The notes beneath the pieces were generated by a model. It had not been told where the DNA came from, did no database searches, and worked only from the letters and a program-made list of their open reading frames with translations. Made by a program: the position numbers and the translations under genes. This document shows positions 57,301 to 64,000 of a stretch of DNA of 64,000 nt, piece by piece (within the stretch, counting starts at the first letter, position 1; every line of letters starts with the position of its first letter). Source of the stretch: Cupriavidus basilensis (GTDB taxonomy: Bacteria; Pseudomonadota; Gammaproteobacteria; Burkholderiales; Burkholderiaceae); assembly GCF_008801925.2 (NCBI RefSeq), contig NZ_CP062803.1:930001-994000 (forward strand), written 5' to 3'.

Positions 57301-57405
57301 AACGAGGATGAGCTGCTCACCACGTTGCAGCATTTGCTGGGTGAGCGGGCGGTTGGGATGGCGGGGTCGGTGGCGCAGATGCTGGGGGAGGATGCGGGGA
57401 ATTGA
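51388..57405 (+). CDS. chpA: Hybrid chemosensory histidine kinase ChpA (PilL)
   Basis: Multi-domain CheA-type kinase of 2005 residues. Hpt domains with phosphorylatable His at 813 (FHTLKGSSRMVG), 1016 (VAHTLQGSASTVG) and 1219 (LHTLKGSARMAG); a degenerate N-terminal Hpt near H100 (LHQAAGAVHIVG). A kinase core follows with N1554 (IRNAVVHGIES) and GRGVGMDVV, then a CheW-like region (FAIPSGMIDQVQQLR) and a C-terminal receiver (VMVVDDSLTVRKV, phosphoacceptor D1917 in MLVDIEMPHMDGFDL). Central kinase of the Pil-Chp system. The ATG at 51388 is chosen over a longer frame without a ribosome site. Confidence 0.94.
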   Translation: MSLNFPVSREAAGTDPAVQDPLAPIPSPDLSAELAAPASKPAAPVARDLSVLAWLAPSLRAALDDAAAELGHYVDEVQQAPEALGARDTTSLRLAGQHLHQAAGAVHIVGLRGVDPYCQALRRLLEGIDGGAVPADARTLAAFRLGVQALAEYVDDLMVGDDEDPVRLFCSYADVLGRLGEDRVHPADLWVDELQMLPGILLPMRMASTVTRARQRFEAALLKALRLPVPCAEPSLLHEAYLPLESALEDVRASEQELRRATDHPDRGVWHVLALVFGALAHGLLPSDLLAKRLAGRAHLLLRQYLQGQVRVPQALLNDAVYLLVTTSGTPPADEPQSAPVLVLRSAIRECLQAFRIDAAHATVHADFRVRYYGWLDPIDTRNLQQAATALERAAAAGPDHGEWHNALAALAEAAQPLAQPALLRCLDAALQVRPGADDPFGASAIALFLGRALALPWRVHGSTGHAAAAEFARRCDELTLYLGAHEREPAAQAPRWLAQMVDQARTQRLREAAVAQLRGHLDSGESWLDAYDRDAARAEAGAHLRDAERAFAALASTLAGLREAGALPEALQADALAVAAALERVMPALEWLAGARATQVAGDTAGAADAVSERSGRLAAIAGELGVVHAFIDALAFGRAVSADTHADAVDVAAQDEQSGAVSHATLLARARAAANDAIRHPAAADAPEVKALRAALQAMNEQAAIDDAAGLRRQAGEATTQLNAWLAGSHGAAERLVVALAEALPASAPGTPAPAAAMPAAADTAAIDAELLDIFLTEAVEVLGEVASDLAGGLAALADADTISRLRRAFHTLKGSSRMVGLHRYGEAAWAIEQVMNLWIAEARAPAQGLLDLLLRAHDELSGWVTALRGDAHAAHDATGLLAAAQSVRAGEQPGPEHSAEGATAPVHAAGLELVVTQPEDEPVQDSGHPAEAEANADDTAAGDAKVIPFRFASTPAEENDHFKLIGPVRISLPLYNVYLQEADDLIRQFATDLSEWRHEGRPCPSELALRVAHTLQGSASTVGLEPVRAIAEALERLMLQLGAHPVAMHPGDFRLLEQAVERVRGMLHQFAAGIWPAADDTLCRSLLELGERAMVRPRLALPAVELLAEAEDAPVAMLFGKPPGAANAGKLHDATVTPLHAVQAQVGPAAPAVTDTPDEQAAEVAEQAPDPALVEIFLEEAHGSLPELGKLLRGWETASGDGQHASHAGLILRALHTLKGSARMAGAMALGQAAHEMETLLDAAVRADRVGPLLFVRLYAWYDRILAHSEALQAGRLLPVDDPELINTMTGQNSAPDEAPVPAAPSLAPAPALAQDVPPGATVQPWLPSAPMQPVGAPLPMPAMGAALAPAADAAERQRALVRVQARTLDTLITDAGEVGATRARLESELDAMRSYLGELNDNVARLRGQLREIEIQAESQMASRTADAQHTVEFDPLEFDRFTRFQELTRMMAESVNDVATVEQNLQRGFDRAAGDLDAQARLTRGLQRSLMQARMVQFDALAERLYRVARQAASETGKEVRLLIKGGTVEVDRSVLDRMAGPIEHLIRNAVVHGIESADARRAAGKPTTGALTLEVQQEGNEVVLHFVDDGGGLDLARIRARAIERELLAPDDDAGDARLTEMIFAPGFSTADTVSELAGRGVGMDVVRAETVALGGRIALATQAGQGTRFTVHLPLTTAITQVLLVTLGGRPFAIPSGMIDQVQQLRSQGLLEAYNQGSLDTPGGAVPFHYLGTLLEETPAVAAGKKYSPVVVVRSGAERIAVHVDEVIGNREVVVKHIGPHLARLEGIAGATTLGDGEIVLIYNPVVLAQRFVRERGELARPQLAALPHLPQPAQQPALGAVAEFSQGGAAPVQGLATQPTVMVVDDSLTVRKVTHRLLTRAGYQVVLARDGVDALRQLQEVMPDAMLVDIEMPHMDGFDLTRNVRADSRTAHMPLVMITSRTAEKHRRYAAEIGVNVYLGKPYNEDELLTTLQHLLGERAVGMAGSVAQMLGEDAGN

Positions 57406-57462
57406 TGGTGGTGGTGGGTGGTTGACTGCAACTGCTTAACTGCGACTGCCTGACGTCAAAAG

Positions 57463-57526
57463 CAACTGCGGTTTCACCACCCCTGCGGGGCGGCGACCTA
57501 CTTTCTTGTCTTGCCAAGAAAGTAGG
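57463..57526. repeat. Dispersed 28-mer repeat plus 12-bp stem-loop
   Basis: 57463-57490 matches 45257-45284 at 27 of 28 bases. It is followed by CCTACTTTCTTG-TCTTGC-CAAGAAAGTAGG, a perfect 12-bp stem. Confidence 0.85.
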
Positions 57527-57543
57527 CAAAGAAGGCGCGCCGG

Positions 57544-57672
57544 ATGGGGCGACTACCTCCTCGGGCTTCGGCGAAAAGAGCGGCCGGGACCCAAACTCGC
57601 ATCGCCTTAGGGCGATACTCAGACATGGGTCCCTCTTTTCCGCTCTTTTCGCCGAATCCCGAGGCGCCCCAT
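57544..57672. repeat. Large imperfect palindrome
   Basis: Arms run outward from GCGAAAAGAGCGG (57571-57583) and CCGCTCTTTTCGC (57640-57652), extended on both sides by TCGGG.TTCGG / CCGAA.CCCGA and ATGGGGCG / CGCCCCAT. Overall about 130 bp, typical of family-wide dispersed repeats in these genomes. Confidence 0.85.
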
Positions 57673-57715
57673 ACGGCCTTGGCACACCTCCACGGCTCGC
57701 TTCGCATCGCCGTGG

Positions 57716-57745
57716 GTGATTCCCGCCCCTTCGGGCGGGAATCAC
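57716..57745. repeat. Perfect 13-bp stem-loop
   Basis: GTGATTCCCGCCC-CTTC-GGGCGGGAATCAC. Confidence 0.9.
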
Positions 57746-57777
57746 GGCTACCACAGTGGTTGATCTTGCCGCTGGTT

Positions 57778-57804
57778 GGCTCCCCTCTCCCACTTGTGGG
57801 AGAG
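57778..57804. repeat. REP-like palindrome, left half, interrupted by the IS
   Basis: Ends with CTCTCCCAC-TT-GTGGGAGAG. The other half (AGGGGCCGGGGGAGAGGGCG) resumes at 58938, so the two parts make one continuous REP when the insertion is removed. Confidence 0.85.
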
Positions 57805-57812
57805 CAACCGTG

Positions 57813-58925
<1,113 letters not shown>

Positions 58926-58937
58926 TTCCGACATACA

Positions 58938-58960
58938 AGGGGCCGGGGGAGAGGGCGGGC
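58938..58960. repeat. REP-like palindrome, right half
   Basis: AGGGGCCGGGGGAGAGGGCG, the continuation of the half at 57778-57804. Confidence 0.8.
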
Positions 58961-58988
58961 GTACCTTGTGGCGCCGGCCCTTGATCTC

Positions 58989-60293
58989 CTACTTGTTCAC
59001 CATCCGCGCCGGCACCGACAGCGTCAGCGCCGCACCCACCACCAGACACGCCGCCAGCAGGTACATCCCGGAGTCCGTGCTCTGCGTCATGTCCTTCAAC
59101 CAGCCCACCGCATACGGGCTGATGAACCCGGCCAGATTCCCGAGCGAGTTGATTAGCGCGATCCCCGCGGCTGCGCCTGTGCCAGCCAGGAAGGCCGTCG
59201 GCAGGCTCCAGAAGAGCGGCAGGGTGGTCAGGATGCCGATGGTGGCCAGCGTCAGGCCGAGCAGTGCCAGCACGGTATTGTTGTGCCATTGCACCGACAG
59301 CACCAGGCCGACTGCGCCCAGCAGCGCGGGAACGGCGATATGCCAGCGGCGTTCGCGGGTGCGGTCGGCGCTGTAGGCCACCAGCACCATGCCGACCACC
59401 GCGCAGCCGTAGGGGATGGCGGTGAGCAGGCCGATGTCCAGCGGGCTCTTCACGCCGGTCTGCTTGATGATGGTGGGCAGCCAGAAGCTGACGCCGTACA
59501 GGCCCATCACGAAGCTGAAGTAGATCGCGCTCATCAGCCACACGCGCGGGCTGGACAGCACCTTGCCGATCGGCGCGTCTTCCTTGTGCATGTCCTCGGC
59601 GGCGATATTGCGCTGGAGCAGGGCCTTTTCTTCGTTGCTCAGCCACTTGGCGTGGACGATGCGGTCGTCCAGGTAGGCCAGCACCACCAGCCCTACCAGC
59701 ACCGACGGGATGCCTTCGAGCAGGAACATCCATTGCCAGCCGGACCAGCCGTTGCGGCCGTCGAACGATTGCATCATCCAGCCCGACAGCGGCCCGCCGA
59801 TCACGCCGGAGAGCGCGATCGCGGTCATGAAGTAGGTGGTGGTGCGCCCGCGCCGGTGCGACGGGTACCAGTAGGTCAGGTAGAGGATGATGCCGGGGAA
59901 GAAGCCGGCTTCGGCGATCCCCAGCAGGAAGCGCAGCACGTAGAACATGGTCGGCGTGGTGACGAACATCATCGCCGCCGAGATCACGCCCCAGGTGATC
60001 ATGATCCGCGCGATCCAGATGCGTGCGCCGACCTTGTGCAGGATCACGTTGCTGGGCACTTCAAACAGGAAGTAGCCGATGAAGAAGATGCCCGCGCCGA
60101 GGCCGTAGATGGTCTCGCTGAACTTCAGGTCGCCCAGCATCTGCAGCTTGGCGAAGCCGACGTTGACGCGGTCCAGGTACGCCACCACATAGCAAAGTAA
60201 AAGAAACGGCACCAGGCGCAAGGTCACCTTGCGGTAGGTGGCGTCCTCGAACGCGGGGTCGGCGGCGCCGGAATGTACTGCGGTTGTTGTCAT
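58989..60293 (-). CDS. MFS transporter, anion:cation symporter (ACS/phthalate-permease-like)
   Basis: Transporter of 434 residues with twelve predicted helices. Family marks are YVVAYLDRVNVGFAKLQM, FLFEVPSNVILHKVGARIW, LLGIAEAGFFPGIILYLTYW and YPSHRRGRTTTYF. The ACS family moves organic anions such as sugar acids and aromatic acids. GAGGAG lies just before the ATG at 60293. Last gene of the aldehyde dehydrogenase operon, so the imported compound is probably oxidised by its neighbour. Confidence 0.92.
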   Translation of the reverse strand: MTTTAVHSGAADPAFEDATYRKVTLRLVPFLLLCYVVAYLDRVNVGFAKLQMLGDLKFSETIYGLGAGIFFIGYFLFEVPSNVILHKVGARIWIARIMITWGVISAAMMFVTTPTMFYVLRFLLGIAEAGFFPGIILYLTYWYPSHRRGRTTTYFMTAIALSGVIGGPLSGWMMQSFDGRNGWSGWQWMFLLEGIPSVLVGLVVLAYLDDRIVHAKWLSNEEKALLQRNIAAEDMHKEDAPIGKVLSSPRVWLMSAIYFSFVMGLYGVSFWLPTIIKQTGVKSPLDIGLLTAIPYGCAVVGMVLVAYSADRTRERRWHIAVPALLGAVGLVLSVQWHNNTVLALLGLTLATIGILTTLPLFWSLPTAFLAGTGAAAGIALINSLGNLAGFISPYAVGWLKDMTQSTDSGMYLLAACLVVGAALTLSVPARMVNK

Positions 60294-60418
60294 GCTGTCT
60301 CCTCTTGGATCTGTAGATCTACATGGATCTATTTTTCTGGTTGCACGATACCGCCGGGGTGGCGCCGCTGGCCGCATGCGGCGCCGGAAAGCACGTCTAC
60401 CACGTCTGGGCGAATGCC

Positions 60419-60661
60419 TTAGTGCGCGAACGGGCCGCGGCCGCGCAGCGCGTTGGCGACCATCATCAGCGCGAGCAGGAAAGGCAGCGCCACGTAGAGG
60501 CACCAGTGCACGCGGTCCCCCACGGTGTCGCCCCATTTGCGCTTGAAGACTTGCAGGCGCGGCATGGCCGAAGGGTTGGTGGCGCGTTTGTTTCTGACGT
60601 GCCACGCCATCCAGAAGAAGAAAATGGCGAAGGCGACGGAGAGGAAGTTGATATTACCCAT
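60419..60661 (-). CDS. Small membrane protein, hypothetical
   Basis: Protein of 80 residues with two hydrophobic segments (LSVAFAIFFFWMAWHV; WCLYVALPFLLALMMVANAL) separated by a basic loop (RLQVFKRKWGD). Its ATG overlaps the stop of the aldehyde dehydrogenase gene by 8 bp, so translation is coupled. No homologous family recognised; it may be an accessory subunit of the transporter or dehydrogenase. Confidence 0.75.
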   Translation of the reverse strand: MGNINFLSVAFAIFFFWMAWHVRNKRATNPSAMPRLQVFKRKWGDTVGDRVHWCLYVALPFLLALMMVANALRGRGPFAH

Positions 60662-62090
60662 GTTGAATTGCGATGGTTTTCAGTGTGGTGAATCCGTACA
60701 GGGCTTCGAAGCCCTTCTCGCGGCCGTAGCCGGACTGCCCGCTGCCGCCAAAAGGTAGCTCTACCCCGCCGCCGGCACCGTAGTTGTTGATAAAGACCTG
60801 GCCCGCGCGCAGCTTGTGCGCCAGGCGCAGCTGGCGCGCGCCATCGCGGGTCCAGATGCCGGCGACCAGGCCATAGGGCGTGCCGTTGGCGAGCGCGATG
60901 GCTTCGGCTTCGGTGTCGAACGGCGTGGCGGCCAGCAGTGGGCCAAACACTTCCTCTTGCGCCAGCCGGTGCGTGGGCGGCACGTCGCGGAACAGCATCG
61001 GCACCTGGTAATAGCCGGACTCCGGCGCTTGCGCCACGATCTGGCCTTGCGCCATGGCGGTAATGCCGGCGTGCTGCGCATCGGAGACGAAATCCCAGAC
61101 GCGCTGCTGCTGCTTGCGGTTGATCAGCGGGCCGCATTCCAGGTCCAGCTCCGACGGCCCGACGCGCAAGGACTCGAACACCGTGGCCAGGCGGTCGAGC
61201 ACGGCGTTGTAAAGCGGGCGTTCCACCAGCACGCGGCTGCCGGCCGAGCAGGTCTGGCCCGCGTTTTGCACGATGCCGTTGACGATGACCGGCACCAGCG
61301 CGTCGATGTCGGCATCGGCAAAGACGATCTGGGGTGATTTGCCGCCGAGCTCCAGCGTGACCGGCACGTGGTTTTCGGCCGCCATCTGCGCGATCAGCTT
61401 GCCGGTCTGCGGCGAGCCGGTGAAGGAAATGTGGTTGATGCCGCTGTGGCGCGCCAGCGCGGCGCCGGCTTCATGGCCGTAGCCGGTGACGATGTTCAGC
61501 GCGCCCTCGGGCAGGCCGGCTTCGGCCGCCAGTTCCGCCACGCGCAGCAGCGACAGGCAGGCGTCTTCGGCGGGCTTGACCACGCAGGCATTGCCCGTGG
61601 CCAGCGCCGCGCCCACGCTGCGCCCGAAGATCTGCAGCGGGTAGTTCCACGGGATGATGTGGCCGGTCACGCCATGCGGCTCGCGCACGGTCAGCACGGT
61701 AAAGCCGGGCTGGTAGGGGATGGTCTGGCCGTGCAGCTTGTCGACCGCGCCGGCGTAGAACTCGAAGTAGCGCGCCACGGCGCGCGCGTCGGCGGTGGCC
61801 TGGCGCAGGGGTTTGCCGGTATCGCGTGCTTCCAGCGCGGCGAGCTCGGCCTCGTGCTCGATCAGCGTCAGCGCCACGCGGTTGAGCAGGCGGGAGCGCT
61901 CGGCGGGCGCCATCGCGCCCCAGGCGCCGTCGGCGGCCTGGCGCGCGGCGTGCACGGCCACGTTGATGTCGACCGCGTTGCCGCGGGCGATTTCGGCGAA
62001 AGGCTCGCCGCTGGATGGGTCGAATACCTTGATGCGCAAGCCGGAGTCCGGCGCGATCAGGCGGTTGGCAACGAAGTGCTGGGCGTGCAT
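60654..62090 (-). CDS. NAD(P)-dependent aldehyde dehydrogenase
   Basis: Aldehyde dehydrogenase of 478 residues. Catalytic residues: N149 (IIPWNYPL), K172 (CVVKPAEDA), E247 (VTLELGGKSPQIVF) and C281 (NAGQTCSAGSRV). The C-terminus GGVELPFGGSGQSGYGREKG is the family finish. First gene of an operon with the small membrane protein and the MFS transporter. The substrate is unspecified; the transporter type suggests an aromatic or sugar-derived aldehyde. Confidence 0.93.
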   Translation of the reverse strand: MHAQHFVANRLIAPDSGLRIKVFDPSSGEPFAEIARGNAVDINVAVHAARQAADGAWGAMAPAERSRLLNRVALTLIEHEAELAALEARDTGKPLRQATADARAVARYFEFYAGAVDKLHGQTIPYQPGFTVLTVREPHGVTGHIIPWNYPLQIFGRSVGAALATGNACVVKPAEDACLSLLRVAELAAEAGLPEGALNIVTGYGHEAGAALARHSGINHISFTGSPQTGKLIAQMAAENHVPVTLELGGKSPQIVFADADIDALVPVIVNGIVQNAGQTCSAGSRVLVERPLYNAVLDRLATVFESLRVGPSELDLECGPLINRKQQQRVWDFVSDAQHAGITAMAQGQIVAQAPESGYYQVPMLFRDVPPTHRLAQEEVFGPLLAATPFDTEAEAIALANGTPYGLVAGIWTRDGARQLRLAHKLRAGQVFINNYGAGGGVELPFGGSGQSGYGREKGFEALYGFTTLKTIAIQHG

Positions 62091-62234
62091 TGGATGGCTC
62101 CGGCTGGATGCGACTGCCAGGTTTTGGCTGGCAGTGCGCCTGTCGATGCGGCTTGCGGACAATCCGCCATTATCACTCACGGCGCGAGACGCGCAAGGCA
62201 CGCGCGCGTCAGGCCTGGGTCAGCTTCGAAACGC

Positions 62235-62240
62235 TATAAT
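62235..62240 (+). promoter_or_regulatory. -10 element of ppa
   Basis: A perfect TATAAT, 38 bp before the ppa ATG. No good -35 at 16-18 bp spacing was seen, so the promoter is only partly supported. Confidence 0.45.
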
Positions 62241-62278
62241 GCCCGCCATCCTCAAACACAGGCATCTGGAGAGCAAGC

Positions 62279-62806
62279 ATGAGCTTCAACCTCGTTTCCC
62301 CCGGCAAGGACATCCCGAACGATTTCAACGTCATCATCGAAATCTCCGCCCAGAGCGACCCGGTGAAGTACGAAGCCGACAAGGAAACCGGCCTGCTCTT
62401 CGTCGACCGTTTCATCGGCACCGGCATGCGCTACCCGGCCAACTACGGCTTCATTCCCCAGACCCTGTCGGGCGACGGCGACCCCGTCGACGTGCTGGTG
62501 CTCTCGCCGTTCCCGATCCTGGCCGGTGCAGTGGTGCGCTGCCGCGCGCTGGGCATGCTCAAGATGACCGACGAGTCGGGCGTGGATGCCAAGCTGGTCG
62601 CCGTGCCGCTGGACAAGCTGTCGCCCGCCACCGCCTTCATGAAGGGCTTGTCGGACGTGCCGCAGAACCTGCTGGACCAGATCAAGCACTTCTTTGAGAA
62701 CTACAAGGCACTCGAAGCGGGCAAGTGGGTCAAGGTGGAAGGCTGGGCCGGCATTGAAGAAGCCCACAAGGAAATCACCGACGGCGTGGCGAACTACACC
62801 AAGTAA
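62279..62806 (+). CDS. ppa: Inorganic pyrophosphatase
   Basis: Soluble family I pyrophosphatase of 175 residues. The signatures are [40 protein letters not shown] with the metal-binding acidic residues, and KDLSPATAF-type loop. Hydrolyses pyrophosphate from biosynthesis. Monocistronic, between its promoter and the terminator at 62864. Confidence 0.97.
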   Translation: MSFNLVSPGKDIPNDFNVIIEISAQSDPVKYEADKETGLLFVDRFIGTGMRYPANYGFIPQTLSGDGDPVDVLVLSPFPILAGAVVRCRALGMLKMTDESGVDAKLVAVPLDKLSPATAFMKGLSDVPQNLLDQIKHFFENYKALEAGKWVKVEGWAGIEEAHKEITDGVANYTK

Positions 62807-62863
62807 GCAGCGGCATCCACGGTCAGTCGTGCCAGATTCCGGGGCGTGGCTGAACCGATGCTG

Positions 62864-62890
62864 AAAAACCCCGCTGCGGCGGGGTTTTTT
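62864..62890 (+). terminator. Intrinsic terminator of ppa
   Basis: AAAAACCCCGC-TGCG-GCGGGGTTTTTT. Confidence 0.94.
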
Positions 62891-62985
62891 GTTGCGCCAG
62901 GCTTGATGGAAACCAAAGACGCCATAAAGCCGGTGGGTTAAGCTTCAATCACAGAACAACCCGGCAGGCAAACTGCCAATTCCCC

Positions 62986-63540
62986 ATGTCCGCTACCTTT
63001 TCGACGCCGTCCAGCCTGGCACGGTATTCCGGCCCGGCGGTGTTCTTCCACTGGGCAGTGTTCCTGCTGATCGCCACCGCGTACGCCGCGATCGAGCTCA
63101 AGGGCTTTCTGCCCAAGGGCAGCGCTTCCCGGGCGTTGTCGATGTCGGTGCACACATGGGCTGGCGCGCTGGTGCTCGTCCTGGCAGTGCCGCGTCTGCT
63201 GTGGCGCCTGGTGCGCGGCGCGCCGGCACCCGAGCCTGGTCCGCGCTGGATGCAGCTGCTCGGCAGCGCCATGCACCTTGTGCTCTATCTGTTCATCTTC
63301 GTGCAGCCCGTGCTGGGCCTGCTGGCCCTCAACGCCGGCGGCCACCTGCTGACGGTGCCAGGCCTTGGCATCGAGCTGCCCGCGCTGGTGGCGCAAAGCA
63401 AGGACCTGAAAGAGATCCTCGAGGATGTCCACGGCACACTGGGCACCGCCTTCTACACGGTGATCGGGCTGCACGCCATCGCGGCGCTGTTCCACCACTA
63501 CATGCTGGGCGACAACACGCTGCGGCGCATGTGGCGCTAG
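62986..63540 (+). CDS. Cytochrome b561
   Basis: Membrane di-haem cytochrome of 184 residues with four hydrophobic helices. Candidate haem ligands are H22 (FFHWAVFLL), H56 (SVHTWAG), H149 (DVHGTLG) and H163 (GLHAIAALFHHY). Probably transfers electrons within the inner membrane. It lies between the ppa terminator and the convergent acyltransferase gene. Confidence 0.88.
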   Translation: MSATFSTPSSLARYSGPAVFFHWAVFLLIATAYAAIELKGFLPKGSASRALSMSVHTWAGALVLVLAVPRLLWRLVRGAPAPEPGPRWMQLLGSAMHLVLYLFIFVQPVLGLLALNAGGHLLTVPGLGIELPALVAQSKDLKEILEDVHGTLGTAFYTVIGLHAIAALFHHYMLGDNTLRRMWR

Positions 63541-63561
63541 ACACGCGCCGGGCAAGCCGCC

Positions 63562-64000
63562 CTAGCTGCGTGCGAACGGCGTGCGGTCGTTGAGCTCGTC
63601 CAGGTAGGCATCGATGCCCTGGCGCTCGCGCACCAGGAAACGCTCCACGGCATCGGCAAAGGCCGGGTGCGCCAGCCAGTGCGCGGAGCGGGTCGCCACT
63701 GGCAGAAAGCCCCGCGCCATCTTGTGCTCGCCCTGGGCGCCGCCTTCGAAGGTGCGGATGCCCTGGGCTATGCAAAACTCCAGCGGCTGGTAGTAAGCCG
63801 TCTCGAAATGCAGGCAGGGGTGGTGCTCGAGCGCGCCCCAGTAGCGCCCGAACAGGGTGCTGCGCGCCGGGTCGCCGTCATAGACCACCAGGGACGCGGC
63901 AATCGGCTGGCCGGCACGCTCGGCGACCACCAGCAGCAGGTTCTCCGGCATGGCGGCGCCGATGCGCTGGAAGAAATCCAGGTTCAGGTAGGGCGTGGAA
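63562..64000 (-). CDS. GNAT/FemAB-like acyltransferase (DUF482), partial: N-terminus outside window
   Basis: The 146 visible C-terminal residues begin STPYLNLDFFQRIGAAM and include LLLVVAERAGQPIAASLVVY, STLFGRYWGALEHHPCLHFE and QGIRTFEGGAQGEHKMARGF, the pattern of the DUF482 (PF04339) family, which shares the GNAT fold. Function unknown; related to FemAB-like transferases. The gene is cut at the window edge. Confidence 0.88.
   Translation of the reverse strand, partial: STPYLNLDFFQRIGAAMPENLLLVVAERAGQPIAASLVVYDGDPARSTLFGRYWGALEHHPCLHFETAYYQPLEFCIAQGIRTFEGGAQGEHKMARGFLPVATRSAHWLAHPAFADAVERFLVRERQGIDAYLDELNDRTPFARS

Larger units (their letters stand above)
57406..57804. other. Repeat-rich intergenic region after chpA
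   Basis: About 400 bp without a credible gene; long open frames here are by-products of palindromes. It holds a copy of the 28-mer repeat (57463), hairpin CCTACTTTCTTG/CAAGAAAGTAGG (57497-57526), a large palindrome (57544-57672), hairpin (57716-57745) and a half-REP (57785-57804). Confidence 0.7.

Noticed and set aside
57317..57793. Open frame of about 150 codons in the repeat region after chpA
   Set aside because: It is built from the dispersed palindromic repeats and resembles common false frames in such regions.

Overview
The window reads as chromosomal DNA of a high-GC betaproteobacterium of the Burkholderiaceae, most likely Cupriavidus or a close Ralstonia relative. The evidence is the GC-rich codon use, the protein families (groESL behind a CIRCE operator, hemL-rubredoxin-pilGHIJ-chpA, a Flp/Tad pilus locus) and the style of the intergenic repeats. 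This placement is inferred from gene content; no database was searched.

Layout. 1-4135 (minus): tripartite RND efflux operon (outer-membrane factor, membrane-fusion protein, inner-membrane pump cut by the window edge). 4737-10068: small regulators and single enzymes (ArsR-like, 2OG-Fe(II) oxygenase, Crp/Fnr, a histone-tailed ribbon-helix-helix-like protein behind a perfect inverted repeat, a zinc-ribbon protein, LysR, quinone oxidoreductase). 10451-12661: groESL with a strong sigma70 promoter, a perfect CIRCE and a terminator. 12711-13499: metallophosphoesterase. 13742-26477 (minus): a 14-gene flp-tad-rcp locus for Flp-type IVb pili, with an extra AAA+ ATPase and no tadD. 27575-36049: surface-glycan genes (two GT87-type membrane glycosyltransferases, a GT2 polyprenyl-phosphate glycosyltransferase, a GtrA-like flippase, a methyltransferase, a PAP2 enzyme) and a sigma54 activator with an intact GAFTGA motif and a VpsR-like N-terminus. 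37050-43801: DUF898 membrane protein, M48 protease, LysR/MFS pair, lemA-ygcG-tpm operon. 44231-47075: DapA-family lyase, hemL, rubredoxin. 47522-57405: pilGHIJ-chpA, the chemosensory system of twitching pili. 57406-58960: palindromic repeats, then an IS110-family element inserted inside a REP-like palindrome. 58989-62090 (minus): aldehyde dehydrogenase, small membrane protein, MFS transporter. 62279-64000: ppa, cytochrome b561, and a DUF482 acyltransferase cut by the edge.

Two pilus systems (Tad/Flp and type IVa chemosensory control), a glycan locus and a biofilm-type sigma54 activator lie within about 30 kb, which suggests a surface-attachment region. The most informative non-coding signals are: (1) the IS110 element, whose upstream leader contains a readable bridge RNA with four guide segments matching the element's donor ends and the REP target; (2) two diverged copies of one structured intergenic module on either side of the PAP2 gene, one ending in an orphan intrinsic terminator; (3) candidate sigma54 sites facing the tad and glycan genes.
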